Positions 50,201 through 63,300 of a stretch of 64,000 nt of DNA are shown in pieces. The stretch is from Nemertoderma westbladi. Taxonomy: Eukaryota; Xenacoelomorpha; Nemertodermatida; Nemertodermatidae. Position numbers and translations under genes: made by a program. The notes beneath the pieces were generated by a model. That model saw only the letters and a list, made by a program, of their open reading frames with translations, made no database searches and was not told where the DNA came from. Each line of letters starts with the position of its first letter. Position 1 is the first letter of the stretch. The stretch lies in assembly GCA_032718475.1 (NCBI GenBank), contig JAUCBJ010009144.1, positions 62,001 through 126,000 of the forward strand, read 5' to 3'.

Positions 50201-51719
50201 TAACTTCTATCCCACTCAACGAGATAAAGTATCTTGTTGTGTTCTAGAATATTTTTTATAGTTTCATCGTATTGCCAAAGTGACAAGAGCTGAAGTTGTC
50301 TCATAATACAATAATTCACCTCAAATATCTCAGCTATTTCATGAACATAATGAAGTATTAAATCCATGTCAAAATCCTTGGTATTTTTCTGCAATAATTT
50401 ATCAAAATATCCTCTGATTTTTTTCAAAAACCATATCAATTTTCATATTTATAACTTCTATCCCACTCCACGAGATAGAGAATCTTAAATGAACATCAAA
50501 AGAACAGGTAACACTTACATTTATAGAAGTAATCAGCTGTTATTTGCTACGTCTTTCCGCTGGAGATGGATGAATTTTGATTGCGTTGGAACACCCCCTA
50601 TCTGTGGCTTTCTGAGTGGAGAGATAAGTATCCTATCTCCCTATTAATATTGTTGTGTTCTAGAATATTTTTTATAGTTTCATCGTATTGCCAAAGTGAC
50701 TAGAGCTGAAGTTTACTCATAATACAATAATTCACCTCAAATATCTCAGCTATTTCATGAACATAATGAAGTATTAAATCCATGTCAAAATCCTTGGTAT
50801 TTTTCTGCAATAATTTATCAAAATATCCTCTGATTTTTTTCAAAAACCATATCAATTTTCATATTTATAACTTCTATCCCACTCCACGAGATAGAGAATC
50901 TTAAATGAACATCAAAAGAACAGGTAACACTTACATTTATAGAAGTAATCAGCTGTTATTTGCTACGTCTTTCCGCTGGGGATGGATGAATTTTGATTGC
51001 GTTGGAACACCCCCTATCTGTGGCTTTCTGAGTGGAGAGATAAGTATCCTATCTCCCTATTAATATTGTTGTGTTCTGGAATATTTTTTATAGTTTCATC
51101 GTATTGCCAAAGTGACTAGAGCTGAAGTTTACTCATAATACAATAATTCACCTCAAATATCTCAGCTATTTCATGAACATAATGAAGTATTAAATCCATG
51201 TCAAAATAATTGGTGTTTTTCTGCAATAATTTATCAAAATATCCTCTGATTCTTTACTATAACCATATCGATTTTAATATTTATAACTTCTAACCCACTC
51301 CACGAGATAGATAATCTTAAATGAAAATCAAAAGAACAGGTAACACTTACATTTATAGAAGTAATCAGCTGTTATTTGCTGCGTCTTTCCGCTGAAGATG
51401 AATGAATTTTGATTGTGTCAGAAAACCCCCTATCTGTGGTTGTATGAGTTGAGAGATAAGTAGCCTATCTCCCTATTAATATTGTTGTGTTCTAGAATAT
51501 TTATTATAGTTTCATCGCATTGCTAAAGTGGCTGGAGCTAAAGTTATTATGTAATGCAATAATTCACCTCAAATATCTCAGCTATTTCATGAACATAATG
51601 AAGTATTAAATCCATGTCAAAATCCTTGGTATTTTTCTGCAATAATTTATCAAAATATCCTCTGATTTTTTTCAAAAACCATATCAATTTTCATATTTAT
51701 AACTTCTATCCCACTCCAC
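47155..51719. repeat. Two tandem copies of a 2331-bp unit
   Basis: About 47155-49388 matches about 49486-51719 at an offset of 2331 bp. Markers are ccgtaggagatgg (47561 and 49892 for gtaggagatg) and the truncated-monomer junction tcttgttgtg (47901 and 50232). The length is not a multiple of 416 because the unit contains a deleted monomer. Confidence 0.85.
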
Positions 51720-53728
51720 GAGATAAAGAATCATAAATGAAAGTCAAAAGAACAGGTAACACGTACATTTATAGAAGTAATCAGCTGTTATTTGCTACGT
51801 CTTTCCGCTGGAGATGGATGAATTTTGATTGTGTCAGAACACCCCCTATCTGTGGCTGTCTGAGTGGAGAGATAAGTATAGCCTATCTCCCTGTTAATAT
51901 TGTTGTGTTCTAGAATATTTAATATAGTTTCATCGTATTTCCAAAGTGACTAGAGCTGAAGTTGACTCATAATACAATAATTCACCTCAAATATCTCAGC
52001 TATTTCATGAACATAATGAAGTATTAAATCCATGTCAAAATCCTTGGTATTTTTCTGCAATAATTTATCAAAATATCCTCTGATTTTTTTAAAAAACCAT
52101 ATCAATTTTCATATTTATAACTTCTATCCCACTCCACGAGATAGAGAATCTTAAATGAACGTCAAAAGAACAGGTAACACTTACATTTATAGAAGTAATC
52201 AGCTGTTATTTGCTACGTCTTTCCGCTGGAGATGGATGAATTTTGATTGCGTTGGAACACCCCCTATCTGTGGCTTTCTGGGTGGAGAGATAAGTATCCT
52301 ATCTCCCTATTAATATTGCTGTGTTCTAGAATATTTATTATTGTTTCATCGTATTGCTAAAGTCGCTGGAGCTAAAATTATTATGTAATGCAATAATTCA
52401 GCTCAAATATCTCAGCTATTTCATGAACATAATGAAGTATTAAAGCCATGTCAAAATAATTGGTGTTTTTCTGCAATAATTTATCAAAATATCCTCTGAT
52501 TCTTTACTATAACCATATCGATTTTAATATTTATAACTTCTAACCCACTCCACGAGATAGATAATCTTAAATGAAAATCAAAAGAACAGGTAACACTTAC
52601 ATTTATAGAAGTAATCAGCTGTTATTTGCTACGTCTTTCCGCTGTTAGATGGATGAATTTTGATTGTGTCAGAACACCCCTATCTGTGGCTGTCTGAGTT
52701 GAGAGATAAGTAGCCTATCTCCCTATTAATATTGTTGTGTTCTAGAATATTTATTATAGTTTCATCGCATTGCTAAAGTGGCTGGAGCTAAAGTTATTAT
52801 GTAATGCAATAATTGACCTCAAATATCTCAGCTATTTCATGAACATAATGAAGTATTAAATCCATGTCAAAATCCTTGGTATTTTTCTGCAATAATTTAT
52901 CAAAATATCCTCTGATTTTTTTCAAAAACCATATCAATTTTCATATTTATAACTTCTATCCCACTCCACGAGATAAAGTATCTTAAATGAAAGTCAAAAG
53001 AACAGGTAACACTTAAATTTATAGAAGTAATCAGCTGTTATTTGCTACGTCTTTCCGCTGGAGATGGATTAATTTTGATTGCGTTGGAACACCCCCTATC
53101 TGTGGCTTTCTGAGTGGAGAGATAAGTATCCTATCTCCCTATTAATATTGTTGTGTTCTAGAATATTTAATATAGTTTCATCGTATTGCCAAAGTGACTA
53201 GAGCTGAAGTTGACTCATAATACAATAATTCACCTCAAATATCTCAGCTATTTCATGAACATAATGAAGTATTAAATCCATGTCAAATTCCTTGGTATTT
53301 TTCTGCAATAATTTATCAAAATATCCTCTGATTTTTTTCAAAAACCATATCAATTTTCATATTTATAACTTCTATCCCACTCCACGAGATAAAGAATCTT
53401 AAATGAAAGTCAAAAGAACAGGTAACACTTACATTTATAGAAGTAATCAGCTGTTATTTGCTACATCTTTCCGCTGGAGATGGATGAATTTTGATTGTGT
53501 CAGAACACCCCCTATCTGTGGCTGTCTGAGTTGAGAAATAAGTAGCCTATCTCCCTATTAATATTGTTGTGTTCTAGAATATTTATTATAGTTTCATCGT
53601 ATTGCTAAAGTGGCTGGAGCTAAAGTTATTATGTAATGCAATAATTCACCTCAAATATCTCAGCTATTTCATGAACATAATGAAGTATTAAAGCCATGTC
53701 AAAATCCTTGGTGTTTTTCTGCAATAAT

Positions 53729-53732
53729 TTAA
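53729..53732. other. Empty-site counterpart of the family A copy 2 insertion
   Basis: The monomer at 53.70-53.82 kb reads gcaataatTTAAcaaaatatcc and carries the rare gataaagtagcttaaatg, like the sequence on the right of the element at 54553-56127. It has one TTAA and no insert. Confidence 0.85.
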
Positions 53733-54552
53733 CAAAATATCCTCTGATTTTTTACAAAAATCATATCGATTTTCATATTTATAACTTCTATCCCACTCAA
53801 CGAGATAAAGTAGCTTAAATGAAAGTCAAAAGAACAGGTAACACTTACATTTATAGAAGTAATCAGCTGTTATTTGCTACGTCTTTCCGCTGGAGATGGA
53901 TTAATTTTGATTGCGTTGGAACACCCCCTATCTGTGGCTTTCTGAGTGGAGAGATAAGTATCCTATCTCCCTATTAATATTGTTGTGTTCTAGAATATTT
54001 TATATAGTTTCATCGTATTGCCAAAGTGACAAGAGCTGAAGTTGTCTCATAATACAATAATTCACCTCAAATATCTCAGCTATTTCATGAACATAATGAA
54101 GTATTGAATCATTGGTATTTTTCTGCAATAATTTATCAAAATATCCTCTGATTTTTTTCAAAAACCATATCAATTTTCATATTTATAACTTCTATCCCAC
54201 TCCACGAGATAAAGAATCTTAAATGAAAGTCAAAAGAACAGGTAACACTTACATTTATAGAAGTAATCAGCTGTTATTTGCTACATCTTTCCGCTGGAGA
54301 TGGATGAATTTTGATTGTGTCAGAACACCCCCTATCTGTGGCTGTCTGAGTTGAGAAATAAGTAGCCTATCTCCCTATTAATATTGTTGTGTTCTAGAAT
54401 ATTTATTATAGTTTCATCGTATTGCTAAAGTGGCTGGAGCTAAAGTTATTATGTAATGCAATAATTCACCTCAAATATCTCAGCTATTTCATGAACATAA
54501 TGAAGTATTAAAGCCATGTCAAAATCCTTGGTGTTTTTCTGCAATAATTTAA

Positions 54553-56127
54553 CCCTATTAGCACTGGGGGGGGGCCGAATCGGCCCCTTCCTAGTTTTTA
54601 GTTGCTGTAACTATACAACCACATTACGTACCGGCCCAATTTTTTGTGAGAATTAGCCAAATTTAATGCCGCATCTTTTGCAAAAAACGCCGTTGCAATT
54701 GGATTTCTACTTTTCGATGTGGGTGCCACCTCAAAATTTGGTCTCCAGCACCAAATGTTTTGAAATTTTCGAATTTTACAAAATCATTCGTGATTTAGTA
54801 ATTATTTATGTTTGGGCTATTTTTATTTATTTTTATTGGTTTGGATCACTCTAATGTTCTATACAAGTATGTAAGTGTAGTGGTTCGCCATTTTTGGTGC
54901 ACCAAAATTAGGGCATGGCACTTCAAATTTTGAAAAATACGAGATTCGGAAAATACACTAAAGTTTTGATTTGCAAAGCATTTTTATAGGTTTTCTGGAG
55001 CGCTGAATCGATTGAAAGTAATATAGAAGCCTGAAGACTTAGTGGTTCGCCATTTTTGGTGCACCAAAATTAGGGCGTGGCACTTCAAATTTTGAAAAAT
55101 ACGAGATTCGGAAAATTCACTAAAGTTTTGATTTCAAATTAATTTTATAGGTTTTCTGGAGCGCTGAATCGATTGAAAGTAATATAGAAGCCTGAAGACT
55201 TAGTGGTTCGCCATTTTTGGTGCACCAAAATTAGGGCGTGGCACTTCAAATTTTGAAAAATACGAGATTCGGAAAATTCACTAAAGTTTTGATTTCAAAT
55301 TAATTTTATAGGTTTTCTGGAGCGCTGAATCGATTGAAAGTAATATAGAAGCCTCAAATCCTTTGTGTACGTAATTTTCGGTGCACCAAAATTAGGGCGT
55401 GGCACTCTAAATTTTCAAAATTACTTTATTCGGAAAAAACACTAAAGTTTTGATTTCAAAAAATGGCTAACTTCTAAGTCTTCAGGCTTCTATATTACTT
55501 TCAATCGATTCAGCGGTCTGGAAAACCTATATAAATTCGTTAAAATTTCAATTTTGGTTTATTTTCCGAATCTCGTATTTTTCAAAATTTGAAGTGCCAC
55601 GCCCTAATTTTGGTGCACCAAAAATGGCGAACCACTCAGTCTTCAGGCTTCTATATTACTTTCAATCGATTCAGCGGCCCAGAAAACCCATAAAGATGCG
55701 TTGAAATAAAAAAATTAGGGGCATTTTCTGAATATCTAATTTTTCAAAATTTGAAGTGCCACGCCCACTTCTTAGGTGCACGAAAAATAGCATCCACTTC
55801 AATTTTTGGAAGTGGAATATAATCACATTCGATTCAGCGTCTTGAAAAACCTACTAAATCTAGCCAACACTGCCACACTATTAGTTTTTAGAAAACGAAA
55901 AATTTTGTAATTTTGTCCTGGGACTACTTTTATTTTTCATCAAAATTATGAGTCCCTACTTATGAAATTTTAATTTTTTAAGGTTTGGTAGTGTTCATCT
56001 ATATTGGTTTCACCAACATCCCAAATTTTGTAGGATTTCATTGGACGACTACAAAAATATAGTGGGTGGGCCGAATAGCCCCCCCCCCAGTGGTGCTAAT
56101 GGTCAAAATACCCCAGTGGTAATAGGG
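54553..56127. mobile_element. piggyBac-type MITE, family A, copy 2 (1575 bp)
   Basis: Flanked by TTAA at 54549-54552 and 56128-56131, with the same terminal repeats as the copy at 12222-13481. It is 315 bp longer, mainly because the 160-bp forward unit is present three times (from 54879, 55041 and 55202) instead of once. The two inverted copies follow (55474-55636, 55637-55798). The left G run is shorter (9 G). It is inserted in a different TTAA of the monomer, one that exists only in the variant aatttaacaaaa. No transposase frame. Confidence 0.9.
54879..55345. repeat. Three tandem 161-bp units in family A copy 2
   Basis: agtggttcgcca starts at 54879, 55041 and 55202 (spacings 162 and 161). 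The second and third units are nearly identical; the first has a few changes (gcatggcac, atttgcaaagc). Expansion happened inside the element and is absent from copy 1. Confidence 0.9.
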
Positions 56128-59100
56128 TTAACAAAATATCCTCTGATTTTTTACAAAAATCATATCGATTTTCATATTTATAACTTCTATCCCACTCAAC
56201 GAGATAAAGTAGCTTAAATGAAAGTCAAAAGAACAGGTAACACTTACATTTATAGAAGTAATCAGCTGTTATTTGCTACGTCTTTCCGCTGGAGATGGAT
56301 TAATTTTGATTGCGTTGGAACACCCCCTATCTGTGGCTTTCTGAGTGGAGAGATAAGTATCCTATCTCCCTATTAATATTGTTGTGTTCTAGAATATTTT
56401 TTATAGTTTCATCGTATTGCCAAAGTGACTAGAGCTGAAGTTAACTCATAATACAATAATTCACCTCAAATATCTCAGCTATTTCATGAACATAATGAAG
56501 TATTAAAGCCATGTCAAAATCATTGGTGTTTTTCTGCAATAATTTATCAAAATATCCTCTGATTTTTTTCAAAAACCACATCGATTTCCCACTCCACGAG
56601 ATAGAGAATCTTAAATGAACGTCAAAAGAACAGGTAACACTTACATTTATAGAAGTAATCAGCTGTTATTTGCTACGTCTTTCCGCTGGAGATGGATGAA
56701 TTTTGATTGCGTTGGAACACCCCCTATCTGTGGCTTTCTGAGTGGAGAGATAAGTATCCTATCTCCCTATTAATATTGTTGTGTTCTAGAATATTTTTTA
56801 TAGTTTCATCGTATTGCCAAAGTGACAAGAGCTGAAGTTGTCTCATAATACAATAATTCACCTCAAATATCTCAGCTATTTCATGAACATAATGAAGTAT
56901 TGAATCATTGGTATTTTTCTGCAATAATTTATCAAAATATCCTCTGATTTTTTTCAAAAACCATATCAATTTTCATATTTATAACTTCTATCCCACTCCA
57001 CGAGATAGAGAATCTTAAATGAACGTCAAAAGAACAGGTAACACTTACATTTATAGAAGTAATCAGCTGTTATTTGCTACGTCTTTCCGCTGGAGATGGG
57101 TGAATTTTGATTGCATTGGAACACCCCCTATCTGTGACTTTCTGAGTGGAGAGATAAGTATCCTATCTCCCTATTAATATTGTTGTGTTCTAGAATATTT
57201 TTTATAGTTTCATCGTATTGCCAAATTGACTAGAGCTGAAGTTAACTCATAATACAATAATTCACCTCAAATATCTCAGCTATTTCATGAACATAATGAA
57301 GTATTAAAGCCATGTCAAAATAATTGGTGTTTTTCTGCAATAATTTATCAAAATATCCTCTGATTCTTTACTATAACCATATCGATTTTAATATTTATAA
57401 CTTCTAACCCACTCCACGAGATAGATACTCTTAAATGAAAATCAAAAGAACAGGTAACAGTTACATTTATAGAAGTAATCAGCTGTTATTTGCTACGTCT
57501 TTCCGCTGAAGATGAATGAATTTTGATTGCATTGGAACACCCCCTATCTGTGGCTGTCTGAGAGGAGAGATAAGTAGCCTATCTCCCTGTTAATATTGTT
57601 GTGTTCTAGAATATTTATTATAGTTTCATCGTATTGCCAAAGTGACTAGAGCTGAAGTTGACTCATAATACAATAATTCACCTCAAATATCTCAGCTATT
57701 TCATGAACATAATGAAGTATTAAAGCCATGTCAAAATCATTGGTGTTTTTCTGCAATAATTTATCAAAATATCCTCTGATTTTTTTCAAAAACCACATCG
57801 ATTTTCTTATTTATAACTTCTATCCCACTCCACGAGATAGAGAATCTTAAATGAACGTCAAAAGAACAGGTAACACTTACATTTATAGAAGTAATCAGCT
57901 GTTATTTGCTACGTCTTTCCGCTGGAGATGGATTAATTTTGATTGCGTTGGAACACCCCCTATCTGTGGCTTTCTGAGTGGAGAGATAAGTATCCTATCT
58001 CCCTATTAATATTGTTGTGTTCTAGAATATTTTTTATAGTTTCATCGTATTGCCAAAGTGACTAGAGCTGAAGTTAACTCATAATACAATAATTCACCTC
58101 AAATATCTCAGCTATTTCATGAACATAATGAAGTATTAAAGCCATGTCAAAATCATTGGTGTTTTTCTGCAATAATTTATCAAAATATCCTCTGATTTTT
58201 TTCAAAAACCACATCGATTTTCTTATTTATAACTTCTATCCCACTCCACGAGATAGAGAATCTTAAATGAACGTCAAAAGAACAGGTAACACTTACATTT
58301 ATAGCAGTAATCAGCTGTTATTTGCTACGTCTTTCCGCTGGAGATGGATGAATTTTGATTGTGTCAGAACACCCCCTATCTGTGGCTGTCTGAGTTGAGA
58401 AATAAGTAGCCTATCTCCCTATTAATATTGTTGTGTTCTAGAATATTTATAATAGTTTCATCGTATTGCTAAAGTGGCTGGAGCTAAAGTTATTATGTAA
58501 TGCAATAATTCACCTCAAATATCTCAGCTATTTCATGAACATAATGAAGTATTAAATCCATGTCAAAATCCTTGGTATTTTTATGCAATAATTTATCAAA
58601 ATATCCTCTGATTTTTTTCAAAAACCATATCAATTTTCATATTTATAACTTCTATCCCACTCCACGAGATAAAGAATCTTAAATGAAAGTCAAAAGAACA
58701 GGTAACACTTACATTTATAGAAGTAATCAGCTGTTATTTGCTACGTCTTTCCGCTGGAGATGGATGAATTTTGATTGTGTCAGAACACCCCCCATCTGTG
58801 GCTGTCTGATTTGAGAAATAAGTAGCCTATCTCCCTATTAATATTGTTGTGTTCTAGAATATTTAATATAGTTTCATCGTATTGCTAAAGTGGCTGGAGC
58901 TGAAGTTGACTCATAATACAATAATTCACCTCAAATATCTCAGCTATTTCATGAACATAATGAAGTATTAAATCCATGTCAAATTCCTTGGTATTTTTCT
59001 GCAATAATTTATCAAAATATCCTCTGATTTTTTTCAAAAACCATATCAATTTTCATATTTATAACTTCTATCCCACTCCACGAGATAAAGAATCTTAAAT

Positions 59101-59399
59101 GAAAGTCAAAAGAACAGGTAACACTTACATTTATAGAAGTAATCAGCTGTTATTTGCTACATCTTTCCGCTGGAGATGGATGAATTTTGATTGTGTCAGA
59201 ACACCCCCTATCTGTGGCTGTCTGAGTTGAGAAATAAGTAGCCTATCTCCCTATTAATATTGTTGTGTTCTAGAATATTTATTATAGTTTCATCGTATTG
59301 CTAAAGTGGCTGGAGCTAAAGTTATTATGTAATGCAATAATTCACCTCAAATATCTCAGCTATTTCATGAACATAATGAAGTATTAAAGCCATGTAAAA

Positions 59400-60370
59400 T
59401 CCTTGGTGTTTTTCTGCAATAATTTATCAAAATATCCTCTGATTTTTTACAAAAATCATATCGATTTTCATATTTATAACTTCTATCCCACTCAACGAGA
59501 TAAAGTATCTTAAATGAAAGTCAAAAGAACAGGTAACACTTACATTTATAGAAGTAATCAGCTGTTATTTGCTACGTCTTTCCGCTGGAGATGGATTAAT
59601 TTTGATTGCGTTGGAACACCCCCTATCTGTGGCTTTCTGAGTGGAGAGATAAGTATCCTATCTCCCTATTAATATTGTTGTGTTCTAGAATATTTTTTAT
59701 AGTTTCATCGTATTGCCAAAGTGACTAGAGCTGAAGTTAACTCATAATACAATAATTCACCTCAAATATCTCAGCTATTTCATGAACATAATGAAGTATT
59801 AAAGCCATGTCAAAATCATTGGTGTTTTTCTGCAATAATTTATCAAAATATCCTCTGATTTTTTTCAAAAACCACATCGATTTTCTTATTTATAACTTCT
59901 ATCCCACTCCACGAGATAGAGAATCTTAAATGAACGTCAAAAGAACAGGTAACACTTACATTTATAGCAGTAATCAGCTGTTATTTGCTACGTCTTTCCG
60001 CTGGAGATGGATGAATTTTGATTGCGTTGGAACACCCCCTATCTGTGGCTGTCTGAGTGGAGAGATAAGTAGCCTATCTCCCTGTTAATATTGTTGTGTT
60101 CTAGAATATTTATTATAGTTTCATCGTATTGCCAAAGTGACTAGAGCTGAAGTTGACTCATAATACAATAATTTACCTCAAATATCTCAGCTATTTCAAG
60201 AACATAATGAAGTATTAAATCCATGTCAAATTCCTTGGTATTTTTCTGCAATAATTTATCAAAATATCCTCTGATTTTTTTCAAAAACCATATCAATTTT
60301 CATATTAATAACTTCTATCCCACTCAACGAGATAAAGTATCTTGTTGTGTTCTAGAATATTTTTTATAGT
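59400..60370. repeat. Block repeated at the right edge (offset 3581 bp)
   Basis: About 59.4-60.37 kb recurs from about 63.0 kb to the window edge, including the gagataaagtatcttaaatg marker (about 59500 and 63081) and the truncated-monomer junction (60340 and 63921). The same 3581-bp spacing separates the junctions at 44320 and 47901. Confidence 0.75.
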
Positions 60371-63300
60371 TTCATCGTATTGCCAAAGTGACAAGAGCTG
60401 AAGTTGTCTCATAATACAATAATTCACCTCAAATATCTCAGCTATTTCATGAACATAATGAAGTATTAAATCCATGTCAAAATCCTTGGTATTTTTCTGC
60501 AATAATTTATCAAAATATCCTCTGATTTTTTTCAAAAACCATATCAATTTTCATATTTATAACTTCTATCCCACTCCACGAGATAGAGAATCTTAAATGA
60601 ACATCAAAAGAACAGGTAACACTTACATTTATAGAAGTAATCAGCTGTTATTTGCTACGTCTTTCCGCTGGAGATGGATGAATTTTGATTGCGTTGGAAC
60701 ACCCCCTATCTGTGGCTTTCTGAGTGGAGAGATAAGTATCCTATCTCCCTATTAATATTGTTGTGTTCTAGAATATTTTTTATAGTTTCATCGTATTGCC
60801 AAAGTGACTAGAGCTGAAGTTAACTCATAATACAATAATTCACCTCAAATATCTCAGCTATTTCATGAACATAATGAAGTATTAAATCCATGTCAAAATA
60901 ATTGGTGTTTTTCTGCAATAATTTATCAAAATATCCTCTGATTCTTTACTATAACCATATCGATTTTAATATTTATAACTTCTAACCCACTCCACGAGAT
61001 AGATAATCTTAAATGAAAATCAAAAGAACAGGTAACACTTACATTTATAGAAGTAATCAGCTGTTATTTGCTACGTCTTTCCGCTGAAGATGAATGAATT
61101 TTGATTGTGTCAGAAAACCCCCTATCTGTGGTTGTATGAGTTGAGAGATAAGTAGCCTATCTCCCTATTAATATTGTTGTGTTCTAGAATATTTATTATA
61201 GTTTCATCGCATTGCTAAAGTGGCTGGAGCTAAAGTTATTATGTAATGCAATAATTCACCTCAAATATCTCAGCTATTTCATGAACATAATGAAGTATTA
61301 AATCCATGTCAAAATCCTTGGTATTTTTCTGCAATAATTTATCAAAATATCCTCTGATTTTTTTCAAAAACCATATCAATTTTCATATTTATAACTTCTA
61401 TCCCACTCCACGAGATAAAGAATCTTAAATGAAAGGCAAAAGAACAGGTAACACTTACATTTATAGAAGTAATCAGCTGTTATTTGCTACGTCTTTCCGC
61501 TGGAGATGGATGAATTTTGATTGTGTCAGAACACCCCCTATCTGTGGCTGTCTGAGTGGAGAGATAAGTATAGCCTATCTCCCTGTTAATATTGTTGTGT
61601 TCTAGAATATTTATTATAGTTTCATCGTATTGCCAAAGTGACTAGAGCTGAAGTTGACTCATAATACAATAATTCACCTCAAATATCTCAGCTATTTCAT
61701 GAACATAATTAAGTATTAAATCCATGTCAAATTCCTTGGTATTTTTCTGCAATAATTTATCAAAATATCCTCTGATTTTTTTAAAAAACCATATCAATTT
61801 TCATATTTATAACTTCTATCCCACTCCACGAGATAGAGAATCTTAAATGAACGTCAAAAGAACAGGTAACACTTACATTTATAGAAGTAATCAGCTGTTA
61901 TTTGCTACGTCTTTCCGCTGGAGATGGATGAATTTTGATTGCGTTGGAACACCCCCTATCTGTGGCTGTCTGAGAGGAGAGATAAGTAGCCTATCTCCCT
62001 GTTAATACTGTTGTGTTCTAGAATATTTATTATAGTTTCATCGTATTGCCAAAGTGACTAGAGCTGAAGTTGACTCATAATACAATAATTCACCTCAAAT
62101 ATCTCAGCTATTTCATGAACATAATGAAGTATTAAAGCCATTTCAAATTCCTTGGTATTTTTCTGTAATAATTTATCAAAATATCCTCTGATTTTATTCA
62201 AAAACCATATCAATTTTCATATTTATAACTTCTAACCCACTCCACGAGATAGATAATCTTAAATGAAAATCAAAAGAACAGGTAACACTTACATTTATAG
62301 AAGTAATCAGCTGTTATTTGCTACGTCTTTCCGCTGAAGATGAATGAATTTTGATTGCATTGGAACACCCCCTATCTGTGGCTGTCTGAGAGGAGAGATA
62401 AGTAGCCTATCTCCCTGTTAATATTGTTGTGTTCTAGAATATTTATTATAGTTTCATCGTATTGCCAAAGTGACTAGAGCTGAAGTTGACTCATAATACA
62501 ATAATTCACCTCAAATATCTCAGCTATTTCATGAACATAATGAAGTATTAAAGCCATGTCAAAATCATTGGTGTTTTTCTGCAATAATTTATCAAAATAT
62601 CCTCTGATTTTTTTCAAAAACCACATCGATTTTCTTATTTATAACTTCTATCCCACTCCACGAGATAGAGAATCTTAAATGAACGTCAAAAGAACAGGTA
62701 ACACTTACATTTATAGCAGTAATCAGCTGTTATTTGCTACGTCTTTCCGCTGGAGATGGATGAATTTTGATTGCGTTGGAACACCCCCTATCTGTGGCCG
62801 TCTGAGTGGAGAGATAAGTAGCCTATCTCCCTGTTAATATTGTTGTGTTCTAGAATATTTATTATAGTTTCATCGTATTGCCAAAGTGACTAGAGCTGAA
62901 GTTGACTCATAATACAATAATTCACCTCAAATATCTCAGCTATTTCATGAACATAATGAAGTATTAAAGCCATGTCAAAATCCTTGGTGTTTTTCTGCAA
63001 TAATTTATCAAAATATCCTCTGATTTATTACAAAAATCATATCGATTTTCATATTTATAACTTATATCCCACTCAACGAGATAAAGTATCTTAAATGAAA
63101 GTCAAAAGAACAGGTAACACTTACATTTATAGAAGTAATCAGCTGTTATTTGCTACGTCTTTCCGCTGGAGATGGATTAATTTTGATTGCGTTGGAACAC
63201 CCCCTATCTGTGGCTTTCTGAGTGGAGAGATAAGTATCCTATCTCCCTATTAATATTGTTGTGTTCTAGAATATTTTTTATAGTTTCATCGTATTGCCAA

